Assembly: GCF_041679265.1 (NCBI RefSeq)
Contig: NZ_JBGFSM010000018.1
Span: 1 to 64,000, forward strand
Reading direction: 5' to 3'
Source of the DNA: Autumnicola sp041679265
Lineage (GTDB): Bacteria; Bacteroidota; Bacteroidia; Flavobacteriales; Flavobacteriaceae
DNA length: 64,000 nt
The translations under genes were made by a program, and so were the position numbers. Positions 7,866 through 17,355 of this stretch are shown in pieces. Each line of letters opens with the position of its first letter. The stretch's first letter is position 1. The notes below the pieces were generated by a model. It worked only from the letters and a program-made list of their open reading frames with translations, did not search any database and was not told where the DNA came from.

Positions 7866-9100
7866 TCAAACGATTTATAGTAATCGTCGCTATTCTCTCT
7901 TCCGCTTTTGCGGCTGCACAGGAAAACATCTCTTCTCCATATTCATATTACGGGATTGGACTTACAAATTTTAAGGGGACAGTAGAAAACAGGTCCATGG
8001 GAGGGTTGAGTATCTTTTCAGACAGCATCCACTTGAATTTACGTAATCCTGCTTCTTATGGAAGGCTAAGGCTTACCACTTATTCCATAGGGGCAAGCCA
8101 CCAACGAACTAAATTACAAACCAGTGAGGAACAGGATAACGCAAAGATCTCTTCTCTTGATTATTTGGGACTGGGAATTCCTGTAAGCAATAAACTTGGT
8201 TTTGGACTGGGGCTTGTGCCATACACCGCAGTAGGGTATCGCATCCTGGATATAAATGAAGATGTTGCCAGCAGGTTAAATGGCCGTGGGGGGATGAATA
8301 AGGTTTTTCTTTCTGCAGGCTACGAGATCAACAAAAACTTTAGCGTAGGAGTTGATGCTAATTATAACTTCGGAAATTTCCAGAACAGGAGAACGGTAAG
8401 CCGTGAAGGCATACAGTTTGGAACAAGGGACATTAGCCGTTCGGATATTCTGGGATTTAGTTTTAACTTTGGGTTGGATTATCAGGCAATGCTAACAGAT
8501 AAGTTGCAGCTACATGTGGCGGGTACTTATGCGCCTGAAGTAGAGCTTACCTCAGAGAATTTCAGGGAGCTTTCTACTGTTGCTTTTATTGCCACTGGAG
8601 AAGCAATTGTGGAATCCCGCGAATTGGATGTTGAAGACACTAATTTCTCACTTCCTGAACAACTTACCCTTGGGGCTGGAATAGGAATGCCCAGGAAATG
8701 GTTTGTGGGAGCAGAATATAATAATATTGGAAGGAGTTCTTTTCTGTTTAATTCGGTTACTGATGATGCGGTATATACCGATGCGGCACAGTATAGGTTA
8801 GGAGGTTATTTTATCCCGCGGTATAACTCCTTTACCAGCTATTTTAGCCGGGTAGTTTACCGTGGGGGATTTCGGTATGAGGAAACCGGTCTTAACCTCA
8901 ACGGAGAAGGCATAAATGAGTTTGGCATATCTTTTGGAGTAGGCCTACCTGTAGGAGCACAATTCTCTAATTTAAACCTCGGAGTTGAGTATGGACAGCG
9001 CGGTACAACGGCTTCGGGATTAATACAGGAAGATTATTTTAAGATATCTGTAGGATTGTCTTTAAATGATAAGTGGTTCGAAAGAAGAAAATTTAATTAA
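7862..9100 (+). CDS. Putative outer membrane beta-barrel protein
   Basis: A 412-residue exported protein. The signal peptide MIKRFIVIVAILSSAFAAAQ ends in a typical AxAQ cleavage site. The mature part begins with SSPYSYYGIG and RSMGGLS and consists of repeated amphipathic strands with aromatic girdles, ending in a phenylalanine-containing C-terminal strand. This fits a FadL/PorV-like outer-membrane barrel of unknown substrate. It overlaps coaX by four bases and precedes a TPR protein and lptC. A link with envelope biogenesis is inferred from context only. Confidence 0.75.
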   Translation: MIKRFIVIVAILSSAFAAAQENISSPYSYYGIGLTNFKGTVENRSMGGLSIFSDSIHLNLRNPASYGRLRLTTYSIGASHQRTKLQTSEEQDNAKISSLDYLGLGIPVSNKLGFGLGLVPYTAVGYRILDINEDVASRLNGRGGMNKVFLSAGYEINKNFSVGVDANYNFGNFQNRRTVSREGIQFGTRDISRSDILGFSFNFGLDYQAMLTDKLQLHVAGTYAPEVELTSENFRELSTVAFIATGEAIVESRELDVEDTNFSLPEQLTLGAGIGMPRKWFVGAEYNNIGRSSFLFNSVTDDAVYTDAAQYRLGGYFIPRYNSFTSYFSRVVYRGGFRYEETGLNLNGEGINEFGISFGVGLPVGAQFSNLNLGVEYGQRGTTASGLIQEDYFKISVGLSLNDKWFERRKFN

Positions 9101-9118
9101 CCAATATAAACAAGTAAA

Positions 9119-10495
9119 ATGAAAGCGAGATTTATAGCATTAATAACCGGTGCATTATTAGGGTCGGGTGCTTTAAGTGCACAATCTAACGATTGTCCAA
9201 CTATGGCGGCTTTGGCTTATGATGATGCAAAAGCAAAAAATTACGACGCGGCATACGAGCCTCTTAAAAATGTAATGGATAAATGTCCTGATTATAGTTT
9301 GGCCACTTACCAGTATTTGGAAAGAGTACTTGAAGATAAAATTAAAAAAGCTTCTGCCGATGCTCAAAAGAAGCAGTATATAAATGAATTGATTAGCGTT
9401 TGGGAAAAACGCCTTGAACTTTATCCTGAAAAAACCAGTAAAGGTAAAGTGTACGGCGACATTGCTCAGCTAAAATATGATAATGAATTAGGTTCTAAAG
9501 AAGAGCTTTATAACGCCTTTGATAAAGCGTTCACTGAAGATAGGGAAAACTTCACCAGCGCAAAAGGCCTGTATGCTTATTTTGACCTTATGGTGGAAAT
9601 GCAGGACGCAGGAGAGAGAGAACTTCAGGACGTATTCGATATTTACGATAAGGTAATGGCCAAAATTGAAGAGGAAGAAAATGACGCTGCTGAAGAACTT
9701 GCCCCTCTTTTAGAGAAGCAGGAAGCCGGGGATGATTTAACTTCAAAAGAGAAAACCAAAATAAAATATGCAGAGATCAACCTTGGGAATTATAATGCTG
9801 TAAAAAATGCCTTAAATGCCAAATTGGGGGCAAGAGCAGATTGTGATAACCTGATTCCGCTTTACAAAAAAGATTTCGAAGAAAAGAAAACAGATGTTAA
9901 CTGGTTACAGAACGCCAACGCAAGGCTTTCAGCTAAAGATTGTACTGAGGATCCATTGTTTTTCCAGGTATCTGAAGCTTTACACCAGTTAAAACCTTCT
10001 GCAAGCTCTGCTTACTCTTTAGGGCAGTTAGCTGAAGCTGACGGGGACCGTGCAAAAGCTTTGGAATATTATAACGAAGCAGCCGAGCTGGAAGAGAACC
10101 CAAGCGATAAGGCTAAGATATATTATAGAATTGCAAGTAATTATAAAGAAAGAGGTAGTTTTGGACAAGCAAGAAACTTCTATAGAAAGGCCCTGGAAGC
10201 CAAACCATCTATGGGAACGGCTTACCTTCAGATTGCCAACATGATTGCTCAGAGTGCCAATAACTGTGGAGAAGATGCCTTTACCAAAAGAGCAGTTTAC
10301 TGGCTGGCTGCAGATTATGCTGCCAGGGCAGGTAGGGTAGATCCTTCTATCTCCAGTAATGCCAACCAGGCTGCCGCAAGTTACCGTGGTAGGGCTCCTC
10401 AAAAGTCTGATGTATTCCAGTCTGGAAGAAGTGCGGGCGAGGCTATTCAAATAGGATGCTGGATTGGTGAGACCGTTCGTATCCCTCAAACGTAA
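9119..10495 (+). CDS. Secreted tetratricopeptide-repeat protein
   Basis: A 458-residue protein with signal peptide MKARFIALITGALLGSGALSAQ. The mature part is helical throughout. The clearest TPR units lie at about residues 295-380 (SAYSLGQLAEADGDRAKALE, then YYRIASNYKERGSFGQARNF, then AYLQIANM). Cysteines at both ends (NDCPT and IGCWIG) could form disulfides in the periplasm. It is followed after one base by lptC, whose first codons contain a hairpin that could terminate this transcript. TPR proteins usually scaffold complexes; no specific partner is visible. Confidence 0.8.
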   Translation: MKARFIALITGALLGSGALSAQSNDCPTMAALAYDDAKAKNYDAAYEPLKNVMDKCPDYSLATYQYLERVLEDKIKKASADAQKKQYINELISVWEKRLELYPEKTSKGKVYGDIAQLKYDNELGSKEELYNAFDKAFTEDRENFTSAKGLYAYFDLMVEMQDAGERELQDVFDIYDKVMAKIEEEENDAAEELAPLLEKQEAGDDLTSKEKTKIKYAEINLGNYNAVKNALNAKLGARADCDNLIPLYKKDFEEKKTDVNWLQNANARLSAKDCTEDPLFFQVSEALHQLKPSASSAYSLGQLAEADGDRAKALEYYNEAAELEENPSDKAKIYYRIASNYKERGSFGQARNFYRKALEAKPSMGTAYLQIANMIAQSANNCGEDAFTKRAVYWLAADYAARAGRVDPSISSNANQAAASYRGRAPQKSDVFQSGRSAGEAIQIGCWIGETVRIPQT

Positions 10496-10496
10496 T

Positions 10497-11072
10497 ATGA
10501 GATTAAAATATAACCACATCATTTCAGGCATTGTCACGCTCATAGGCGTGACAATGCTTTTTTCATGCCAGGGCAATTTAAATGAAGTGAGGGAAATGGA
10601 CCTGCAGGGGGATTCTCCCCAGGCGGTTGCTGAAGGCCTTAACCTTAAATTTACAGATTCCGGCAGGCTGGTAGCCATTCTGCGGAGTCCTAAGATGTTT
10701 GATTATACCAACAAAAATTTCCCGTTCAGGGAATTTCCGGACGGGCTGGAAGTGGAATTTTTTGACGAAAACAATAAAAAAAACACCATCACCTCAGATT
10801 ACGGGATCATCTACGATGAAACCGGCCTTATAGATTTGCGCGGCAATGTGGTAATTGTAACCAGTGACAGCACTCAACTTGAAGCCAACCAGCTTTACTG
10901 GGACCAGAACAAAAGCTGGGTCTTTACAGACCGTCCAAATACTATAAAATTTCCGGATGGCGGGGTGAACCGCGGCCAGGGTTTTGATTCTAATCAGAAT
11001 TTCGGTAATTTCAGGTCCAGGACAAATATTGGGGTGCAGATTTTAGATGAAACAGAAGAAGAGGATGAGTAA
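10497..11072 (+). CDS. lptC: LPS export periplasmic protein LptC (lipoprotein form)
   Basis: A 191-residue protein from the ATG at 10497, one base after the previous stop; the longer frame from a GTG at 10464 lies inside the TPR gene. The N-terminus is a lipoprotein signal (hydrophobic stretch ending in MLFSC), the usual arrangement in Bacteroidota, where LptC is lipid- rather than helix-anchored. The beta-rich body has the LptC features ITSDYGIIYDETGLIDLRGNVVI and EANQLYWD. It should pass lipopolysaccharide from LptBFG to LptA. A perfect terminator-like hairpin overlaps codons 11-22. Confidence 0.85.
   Translation: MRLKYNHIISGIVTLIGVTMLFSCQGNLNEVREMDLQGDSPQAVAEGLNLKFTDSGRLVAILRSPKMFDYTNKNFPFREFPDGLEVEFFDENNKKNTITSDYGIIYDETGLIDLRGNVVIVTSDSTQLEANQLYWDQNKSWVFTDRPNTIKFPDGGVNRGQGFDSNQNFGNFRSRTNIGVQILDETEEEDE
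10528..10563 (+). terminator. Perfect 12-bp hairpin plus T6 inside the lptC signal-peptide codons
   Basis: GCATTGTCACGC (10528-10539), loop TCATAG, GCGTGACAATGC (10546-10557) and then TTTTTT. This is a textbook intrinsic terminator, 33 bases after the preceding TPR stop, but it lies within the reading frame of lptC (GIVTLIGVTMLF). It may terminate or attenuate read-through from the upstream genes. Confidence 0.7.
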
Positions 11073-11256
11073 ATTTTTCAAATTTTTTGAATATGCCTAC
11101 CTGGTATTTGCGGCTTTCTTTATTTTTGAAGCTGTAAGGATCTGGAATATAGAGCGCAGTCGTGCCTATATATTTCTGTTCTTTGTTTGTATTGCTGTTT
11201 TTATGTTCTTTTTTAAAAGACACTTCAGGCACAAGTATAAGGACCGTAACGAATAA
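11065..11256 (+). CDS. Small conserved membrane protein of the lptC cluster
   Basis: A 63-residue protein from the ATG at 11065, which overlaps the lptC stop codon (ATGAGTAA); an ATG at 11047 would give 69 residues. It has two hydrophobic helices (about FEYAYLVFAAFFIFEAV and AYIFLFFVCIAVFMFFF) with a basic C-terminus (FKRHFRHKYK). I recognise no named domain. Tight overlap with lptC and eight bases to the next gene suggest operon membership. Function is unknown. Confidence 0.65.
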   Translation: MSKFFKFFEYAYLVFAAFFIFEAVRIWNIERSRAYIFLFFVCIAVFMFFFKRHFRHKYKDRNE

Positions 11257-11264
11257 TAATTCCT

Positions 11265-12554
11265 ATGGATTCAGAAATCATAATTATTGTGTTTTCTCTT
11301 GTGCTCTCTGCGTTTTTCTCGGGAATGGAAATTGCCTATGTTTCCTCTAATAAGATCTATATTGAAATTGAAAAGCGCCAGAATGATTTTTTGGCCAAAG
11401 TGTTAAAGCGACTCACTAAAAAACCATCTAAGTTTATCGCAACCATGCTGGTGGGTAATAATATTGCGCTGGTAATCTATAGTTTTTTCATGGGGGATTT
11501 GCTTATGAACTGGCTGCTAGGCATCGCTACAACAGAGGGCAGCTTCCTTAATTATATCATTGTAGACCTTAGCCTTTTTACCCAAACCCTTATTTCTACC
11601 CTTATCATTTTGCTAACGGCAGAATTTCTGCCTAAAGTTTTTTTCCAGATCTATGCCAATACCATGCTGAAGTTTTTTGCGGTGCCGGCGTATTTCTTCT
11701 ATGTCTTGTTCAGTTTTATCTCTTCTTTCGTGATCTGGGTTTCCGATCTTGTGCTGAAGCGCTTTTTTAAAACCGAAGGAGATGAGGTACAGCTCGCCTT
11801 CAGCAAAGTAGAACTGGGAAATTTTATCAGTGAACAAATGGAAACGGTGGAAGAAGATGAAGAAGTAGATTCTGAAATTCAGATTTTTCAGAATGCCCTG
11901 GAATTTTCAGATATAAAAGCCAGGGAAGTCATGATCCCGCGTACCGAAATTATTGGTGTAGACCAAAAAGAAGACCCGAAAGACCTGATTAATAAGTTTA
12001 CTGAAACCGGGCTGTCCAAGATTTTAGTGTACAATGAAACCATAGACGATATTATTGGTTATGTTCACTCCTTTGAGCTCTTTAAGAAACCGTCCTCTAT
12101 TAAATCTATTTTGTTGCCGGTGGTTTTTGTGCCGGAGACCATGTGGGTTAAAGATGTGCTGAATATTCTCATAAAAAAGCGAAAAAGTATCGCGGTGGTT
12201 ATAGATGAATACGGCGGCACCAGCGGGATGATGACGGTAGAGGATATTGTGGAGGAGCTTTTTGGAGAAATTGAAGATGAGCATGATTCCGCTATTTTAA
12301 TTGAAGAAAAACTAGGTGAGAATCATTACAAATTTTCAGCACGTACAGAAGTAGATTATGTAAATGAAACTTACAGGCTGGATATTCCTGAAGGCGAAAA
12401 TTATGAAACCCTTGGGGGCTTTATTGTACATCATACAGAGGAGATCCCCCAACAAGGGGAGGTGTTGCAAATAGAAAAATTCGAATTTCGTATTCTGGAA
12501 GTATCCAATACTAAAATTGAATTGGTAGAAGTAAAAATTAAGCCAGCCGATTAA
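11265..12554 (+). CDS. CNNM/CBS-domain transporter (hemolysin C / CorC family)
   Basis: A 429-residue inner-membrane protein. An N-terminal CNNM (DUF21) domain with about four hydrophobic segments (residues 1-190) includes FFSGMEIAYVSSNK. It is followed by a CBS pair (about 205-330) with VMIPRTEI and IDEYGGTSGMMTVEDIVEELFGEIEDEHD, and a C-terminal CorC_HlyC domain (about 345-425). Relatives transport or regulate Mg2+ or Co2+; hemolysin is a historical label. Its place after lptC and before the ppiD-like chaperone matches the conserved flavobacterial cluster. Confidence 0.9.
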   Translation: MDSEIIIIVFSLVLSAFFSGMEIAYVSSNKIYIEIEKRQNDFLAKVLKRLTKKPSKFIATMLVGNNIALVIYSFFMGDLLMNWLLGIATTEGSFLNYIIVDLSLFTQTLISTLIILLTAEFLPKVFFQIYANTMLKFFAVPAYFFYVLFSFISSFVIWVSDLVLKRFFKTEGDEVQLAFSKVELGNFISEQMETVEEDEEVDSEIQIFQNALEFSDIKAREVMIPRTEIIGVDQKEDPKDLINKFTETGLSKILVYNETIDDIIGYVHSFELFKKPSSIKSILLPVVFVPETMWVKDVLNILIKKRKSIAVVIDEYGGTSGMMTVEDIVEELFGEIEDEHDSAILIEEKLGENHYKFSARTEVDYVNETYRLDIPEGENYETLGGFIVHHTEEIPQQGEVLQIEKFEFRILEVSNTKIELVEVKIKPAD

Positions 12555-12650
12555 CCAAATTTGGAGTTAATATTTTGCTAATTATTAGTTTTATTATTAG
12601 CCTAAAAACACTATTTTCGCCCACTATATTTTGATAAATAACAATTAAAA

Positions 12651-14768
12651 ATGGCAGTATTAAATAAAATCAGACAGCGCTCTGTTTTTCTGATTGTGAT
12701 CATTGCACTGGCACTATTTTCTTTTGTGTTGGCAGATGTGATCCGTAACGGGGGCTTGTCTTCCCAAAAATCACAAAACGTAATCGCATCTGTAAATGGG
12801 GAAGAAGTGAGCAGAGAAGAATTTGCCAGGCAGGTGGAAGCCCTACAGCGTAACAGCGGTGGGAGTATTAGTACCACGCAGGCTGCTAACCGTGTTTGGG
12901 ACCAGCAGCTTAGGCAAATTATTATTGAAGACCAGCTGGAGGAGATTGGCCTTAGGGCAGAGGAAGACCAGATTACCCAGATGATCCGGGCGCAGATGTC
13001 TAATAACCCAAATTTTGTGAATGAAGCCGGTGTTTTTGATGAGAACAGGTTAAGGGAATACGTTGCCAATCTAAAAGCAACCTCTCCCCAGGCTTATGCA
13101 CAGTGGGAACAGTATACACAAAGTATGGCGGCCACCGCACGCCAGAGCTTGTATCTTAATATGATTAGCGCCGGGGTGGGTGCCACACTTACTGAAGCTG
13201 AACAGGCTTACAGGATGCAAAATGACAATATTGACCTTCAGTTTGTACAAATCCCTTATTCTTCAGTGCCAGATGAAGAAGTAGAGGTGAGCAAATCTGA
13301 AATTAAAGACTATATCAAAAATCATTCGGCGCAGTTTGAAACAGAGAAATCTGTTAACCTGCAGTACGTGTTTTTTGAAGAAAAGGCTTCTTCCGAAGAC
13401 AGGTCAGAAGCAAAACAGGCAATTTCAGAATTGCTGGATAACAGGGTAGAATTCAATTCTGCTTCAAAATCTAATGATACCGTTGCCGGTTTCAGGAATA
13501 CAGATGATGTGGAAGAATTTGTAGACCAGTATTCAGATATACCCTATACTGATCGTTTTGTCTTTAAAAAGGACCTTCCAAAAGGAGTTGCAGATGAAAT
13601 TTATAACCTTTCAGAAGGAGAAGTTTTTGGTCCTTATGAAGAAAATGGTTACTGGAAGGCTACAAAATTGCTGGAGACAAAGCAGATGCCGGACTCTGTA
13701 AAGGCAAGCCACATTCTAATCACCTACCAGGGCACCCAAATAGACCCTGAAGTTACCAGAACTAAAGAAGAAGCACAGGCTTTGGCAGATAGCATTGCTG
13801 GAGTGGTACGAAAAGATAAATCTGAGTTTGCAGATCTTGCTTCGCAGTTTTCTTCAGACCGTTCCAATAAGGAAGAAGGTGGAGATCTTGGATATTTCTC
13901 TCCGGGAATGATGATTCCTGCTTTTGAGGATTATGTATTCGAAAATGAGCAGGGTGATATTGGGGTTGTAGAAACCGAAGTGGGCTACCATGTAATTTCC
14001 ATAGATGAACAAACAGAGGAAGAGAAAGCAGTAAAAATAGCCACTGTTGCCAAAGAAATTGAAGCTTCCGAAAGGTCCAGGAACGATCTTTTTAACGAAG
14101 TGACCAAATTCCAGATTGCTGCAGGAGACAATTTTGCTGAACAGGCAAAAAGCAGTAATTATGAAGTTAGAACAGCGAGAAGCGTTAAAGCCCTTGATGA
14201 AAGTCTCCCCGGAGTAGGAGCCCAACGTAATGTAATTCAGTGGGCATTCCAGGAAGATGTGAATGCCGGGGATGTAAAACGTTTTGATACTCCCAATGGC
14301 TATGTGGTCGCTCAGGTTACCGCTAAGAATGATGCAGGATTAACCAGTGTTGAAGAAGCTTCTTCCCGTGTAATCCCTATTCTCACAAAACGCAAAAAGG
14401 CTGAAATTATAAAAGAAAGAATAAATGCCAGTTCTTTGCAGGAAATCGCCCAGAATCAAAATGTGGTGGTTCAAAATGCAAGTGCGGTAAACCTTGCCAG
14501 CCCAACTTTAGCCGGTGCGGGAAGAGAACCAGAGGTGGTTGGCGCTGCTTTTGGACTTGAGACAGGAGAATTAAGTAAACCTGTTGCCGGTGAAAAAGGG
14601 GTTTATGTATTTAAAGTGACAAATAGAACAGAAGCTCCTGCTTTAAACAGCTACAATGCTGTGGCGCGTCAGGAAACAGCCCGCCGCAGGCAAACTGCAG
14701 GTTCGAGAGTTTTTGAAGCCTTAAAAAATAAGGCCGAAATTGAAGATAACCGGGCTAAGTTTTATTAG
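12651..14768 (+). CDS. ppiD: PpiD/SurA-like membrane-anchored peptidyl-prolyl isomerase
   Basis: A 705-residue envelope-folding chaperone. An N-terminal anchor helix (IRQRSVFLIVIIALALFSFV) leads into a SurA-N-like helical domain (about 40-200). A parvulin (PpiC) domain begins near residue 350 with KASHILITYQ and includes DLGYFSPGMMIPAFEDYVF. A second, degenerate rotamase-like segment lies at about 540-660. It should help outer-membrane and periplasmic proteins fold during secretion. A strong terminator follows the stop. Confidence 0.92.
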   Translation: MAVLNKIRQRSVFLIVIIALALFSFVLADVIRNGGLSSQKSQNVIASVNGEEVSREEFARQVEALQRNSGGSISTTQAANRVWDQQLRQIIIEDQLEEIGLRAEEDQITQMIRAQMSNNPNFVNEAGVFDENRLREYVANLKATSPQAYAQWEQYTQSMAATARQSLYLNMISAGVGATLTEAEQAYRMQNDNIDLQFVQIPYSSVPDEEVEVSKSEIKDYIKNHSAQFETEKSVNLQYVFFEEKASSEDRSEAKQAISELLDNRVEFNSASKSNDTVAGFRNTDDVEEFVDQYSDIPYTDRFVFKKDLPKGVADEIYNLSEGEVFGPYEENGYWKATKLLETKQMPDSVKASHILITYQGTQIDPEVTRTKEEAQALADSIAGVVRKDKSEFADLASQFSSDRSNKEEGGDLGYFSPGMMIPAFEDYVFENEQGDIGVVETEVGYHVISIDEQTEEEKAVKIATVAKEIEASERSRNDLFNEVTKFQIAAGDNFAEQAKSSNYEVRTARSVKALDESLPGVGAQRNVIQWAFQEDVNAGDVKRFDTPNGYVVAQVTAKNDAGLTSVEEASSRVIPILTKRKKAEIIKERINASSLQEIAQNQNVVVQNASAVNLASPTLAGAGREPEVVGAAFGLETGELSKPVAGEKGVYVFKVTNRTEAPALNSYNAVARQETARRRQTAGSRVFEALKNKAEIEDNRAKFY

Positions 14769-14788
14769 TAGGTAATATTTATAATGTA

Positions 14789-14815
14789 AAAAGCCTCCCG
14801 ATGGAGGCTTTTTTT
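14789..14815 (+). terminator. Intrinsic terminator after the ppiD-like gene
   Basis: AAAAGCCTCC and GGAGGCTTTT form a perfect 10-bp stem with a CGAT loop, extended by further T residues. Confidence 0.9.
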
Positions 14816-14933
14816 GTTACCGATATTTAGGGTTGAGAATGAAATGGAAAATTGCCGGCAAAAGCTTTTTAGTTTTTACTTATCTGAAGATAATTAAATT
14901 GTTTCTCCTATTTCTTTGCTGAACTTTTAGCTG

Positions 14934-15848
14934 CTAAAGAACCATATCTTCATAAGTGATAATTGTAGAATAGCCTTTGCTCCTAAAATAATTTTTCTCT
15001 TCTTCTCCTCCGGTAGCCATAATAAAATCGCCGCCCCAGCCGCCCAGGCTCTTAATTTTTCGAGGATAATCAGGAAAAAGCTCCGTGCTAATCTTTGGAA
15101 GCCGTATGGCTTTTGAAATTAAGGTTTCATGGATTTCCATGAGCATTTCAAATTCTGAAATTTCTGTACAACCTATAAATTGCAGCGTAAGATTGGAGAT
15201 TTTCTCAACAAGAACATTCATATTCTCCTGTGGCTGGTTCCTGAAATGTGCAATAGCCTGCCGGCTGTTCTGTTTCCGGTTAAGGTAAACAAAGAATATT
15301 TCGTCTTTAAATTCAGGTTCAAAATGTGCTTTTAAAACCTGTCTTTCATTTTCCCCAATCTGGTAAGTGACGGGAAAATCATTTTGTGCCGCGGCAATAT
15401 CAAAGCCGCTGCCACCAAAGGTCTTTTCCAGGAGTTGGTAAGCATCTATGTTAAACCACTTCGCAATATTGTTGATTAAGGTAGATGAAGTGCCCAGGCC
15501 CCAGTTTCTGTCAAAATTCAGTTTTGTTTGAATCTCATAACCAGAAGCTTTGAGGATTTCGGGATTTAATTGAAGAGCAGCCTGGAAAATCTGGACAAGG
15601 CGCTTGGTAACTTCAGAATTAACATTTTCAGAAATACATTTAATCTCTCCTTCCCTTAATTCAAATTCACCGGAATACCAGGTGTTTTCACTTTTGTCTA
15701 AGCTCTTCCATTTTATAGTGCCCTTTCTTTGTTCCCAAGCTACTAGTTCCTGCCCGAACTTTGTGGGTAAGGTTAAGGCCTTTGCGCCATTAAGCACCGC
15801 GTATTCCCCGGTTATTAGTAATTTCCCGTTACTGTAGAATTGCTTCAT
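14934..15848 (-). CDS. GHMP kinase of the GYDIA type (mevalonate pathway context)
   Basis: A 304-residue GHMP-superfamily kinase. The N-terminus GKLLITGEYAVLNGAKALTLP fits mevalonate/phosphomevalonate-kinase relatives. The phosphate loop is degenerate but present as NWGLGTSSTL. The family-naming GYDIA motif appears here as GSGFDIAAAQ, and a late glycine-rich SLGGWGGDF closes the active site. Its start overlaps the end of the HMG-CoA reductase gene by four bases, so the two are translationally coupled. That supports a role in isoprenoid precursor synthesis, though the exact substrate is not settled. Confidence 0.85.
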   Translation of the reverse strand: MKQFYSNGKLLITGEYAVLNGAKALTLPTKFGQELVAWEQRKGTIKWKSLDKSENTWYSGEFELREGEIKCISENVNSEVTKRLVQIFQAALQLNPEILKASGYEIQTKLNFDRNWGLGTSSTLINNIAKWFNIDAYQLLEKTFGGSGFDIAAAQNDFPVTYQIGENERQVLKAHFEPEFKDEIFFVYLNRKQNSRQAIAHFRNQPQENMNVLVEKISNLTLQFIGCTEISEFEMLMEIHETLISKAIRLPKISTELFPDYPRKIKSLGGWGGDFIMATGGEEEKNYFRSKGYSTIITYEDMVL

Positions 15849-17164
15849 TGCTGTCTTAGTTTTTCCAGTTGATTAATCACGCTGTTGTGGGAAACGGTAT
15901 GGTTTTTAAAGTAATCGGTTATCATTTTCTTTTCTTCCGGAGTCGCTTCCTGCTGGTTTAAAATGTTCATAAGGTGCATTTTCATATGTCCCTGCTGGAT
16001 TCCCGTGGTGATTAAGGACCGCACGGCGCCAAAATTTTGGGCCAGTCCTGCCACGGCTACAATTTCCATAAGTTCTTTGGCAGAAGGTTTCTGCAACATT
16101 TCCAGGGCTAGTTTTACCATTGGATGAAGGCTGGTGAGGCCTCCCACAGTACCTAAAGCCAACGGAATTTCCATCCAGAATTTAAAAATACCGGCTTCCA
16201 CAGAGGCATGAGTAAGGCTGGTGTAACTTCCGTCTTTTGAGGCATAGGCATGTATCCCAGCTTCCACCGCCCTAAAATCATTGCCCGTAGCCAGCACCAC
16301 GGCGTCTATTCCGTTCATAATTCCTTTGTTGTGGGTGACCGCCCGGTATTTTTCAATTTCGGCTATACGGATAGCTCTTTTAAATTTACTGGCAAATTCT
16401 TCCCCGGTCATTCCGCTTTCTTCAGAAAGTTGTTCCACAGGGCAACTCACTTCAGCTCTCACAATACATTCCGGCACATAGTTGGAAAGAATGCTCATCA
16501 GAATTTCAATATTTTGTTCTTCAGAAGTAAAATCAGGGCACTTTTCAGCTTCCTCTTTAAAAACATGCGCAAATTTTTCCAGGCAGGAATTTATAAAATT
16601 CGCCCCCATGGAATCTTTTGTCTCGAAATTACAATGTAGCTGATAATAGTTTTCCAACGAGGCGGTTTTATCCCGAAGTTCAATCTCTAAAACGCCGCCA
16701 CCGCGCTTTTCCATATTAGCGGTAATTTCTTTGACTGACTTGAATAACTTTGGTTTTACTTCTTTAAAATATCGCTGCAGTTTTTCTTTTTCCCCGGAAT
16801 AGATAAAATGCACCTGCCCTATTTTTTTAGTATTAAGCACTTCAGCCTTAAAACCACCGCGGCTTCCCCAGAATTTTGCAGCTTTACTTGTTGCGGCAAT
16901 TACAGAGCTTTCTTCTATTGCCATGGGGATAGCCAGCAATTTGCCGTTAATATTGAAGTTTGGCGCTATGCCAAAAGGCAGGTAAAAATTGGAAATGGTG
17001 TTCTCGGTAAATTCATCATGCAGTTGCTGCAGTTTTGCATCTTCGTTCCAGTATTGTTTCAGGATTTTTACAGCTTCCGTATTATTTTGAAGGTAATGGC
17101 GCTTTAACCAGTCGATTTTTTCCTCTTTGTTCAGCTTTGAAAAACCTGCTACAGGTTGGCTCAT
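15845..17164 (-). CDS. mvaA: Hydroxymethylglutaryl-CoA reductase, class II
   Basis: A 439-residue enzyme that interconverts HMG-CoA and mevalonate. Catalytic residues align with the Pseudomonas mevalonii enzyme: Glu84 (MAIEESS), Lys280 (HNKGIMNG), Asp296 (ATGNDFRA) and His393 (QQGHMKMH). The DSMGANFINSC segment (184-194) corresponds to the conserved DAMGANM region. Class II enzymes were first known as degradative, but in Bacteroidota and Gram-positive cocci they serve mevalonate synthesis, and the coupled GHMP kinase supports that here. A -7 promoter element lies 22 bases upstream. Confidence 0.95.
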   Translation of the reverse strand: MSQPVAGFSKLNKEEKIDWLKRHYLQNNTEAVKILKQYWNEDAKLQQLHDEFTENTISNFYLPFGIAPNFNINGKLLAIPMAIEESSVIAATSKAAKFWGSRGGFKAEVLNTKKIGQVHFIYSGEKEKLQRYFKEVKPKLFKSVKEITANMEKRGGGVLEIELRDKTASLENYYQLHCNFETKDSMGANFINSCLEKFAHVFKEEAEKCPDFTSEEQNIEILMSILSNYVPECIVRAEVSCPVEQLSEESGMTGEEFASKFKRAIRIAEIEKYRAVTHNKGIMNGIDAVVLATGNDFRAVEAGIHAYASKDGSYTSLTHASVEAGIFKFWMEIPLALGTVGGLTSLHPMVKLALEMLQKPSAKELMEIVAVAGLAQNFGAVRSLITTGIQQGHMKMHLMNILNQQEATPEEKKMITDYFKNHTVSHNSVINQLEKLRQQ

Positions 17165-17185
17165 TTTTTAAATTTTTAGGTAAGG

Positions 17186-17193
17186 CAAAGATA
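17186..17193 (-). promoter_or_regulatory. -7 promoter element of the HMG-CoA reductase operon
   Basis: On the minus strand this reads TATCTTTG, an exact TAnnTTTG, 22 bases upstream of the start codon. No convincing -33 box is visible. Confidence 0.55.
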
Positions 17194-17355
17194 CAATTGT
17201 AATTCCAGATGAATAAAAGAAGATAATTATATAGGTTAAACCCAGCTTTGGCTTGATTTTTTCTTTAACAAATCATTAGTATTTAACACCAGTCCGCTAC
17301 TTTTTTTGCTGAAAATTTAGTAAACTTGGCGGTCAATAAAATTTTTTGAAAATTT

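Noticed and set aside
10028..10678. 216-codon minus-strand ORF across the TPR/lptC junction
   Set aside because: It is antisense to two well-supported genes and its composition is that of a shadow frame.
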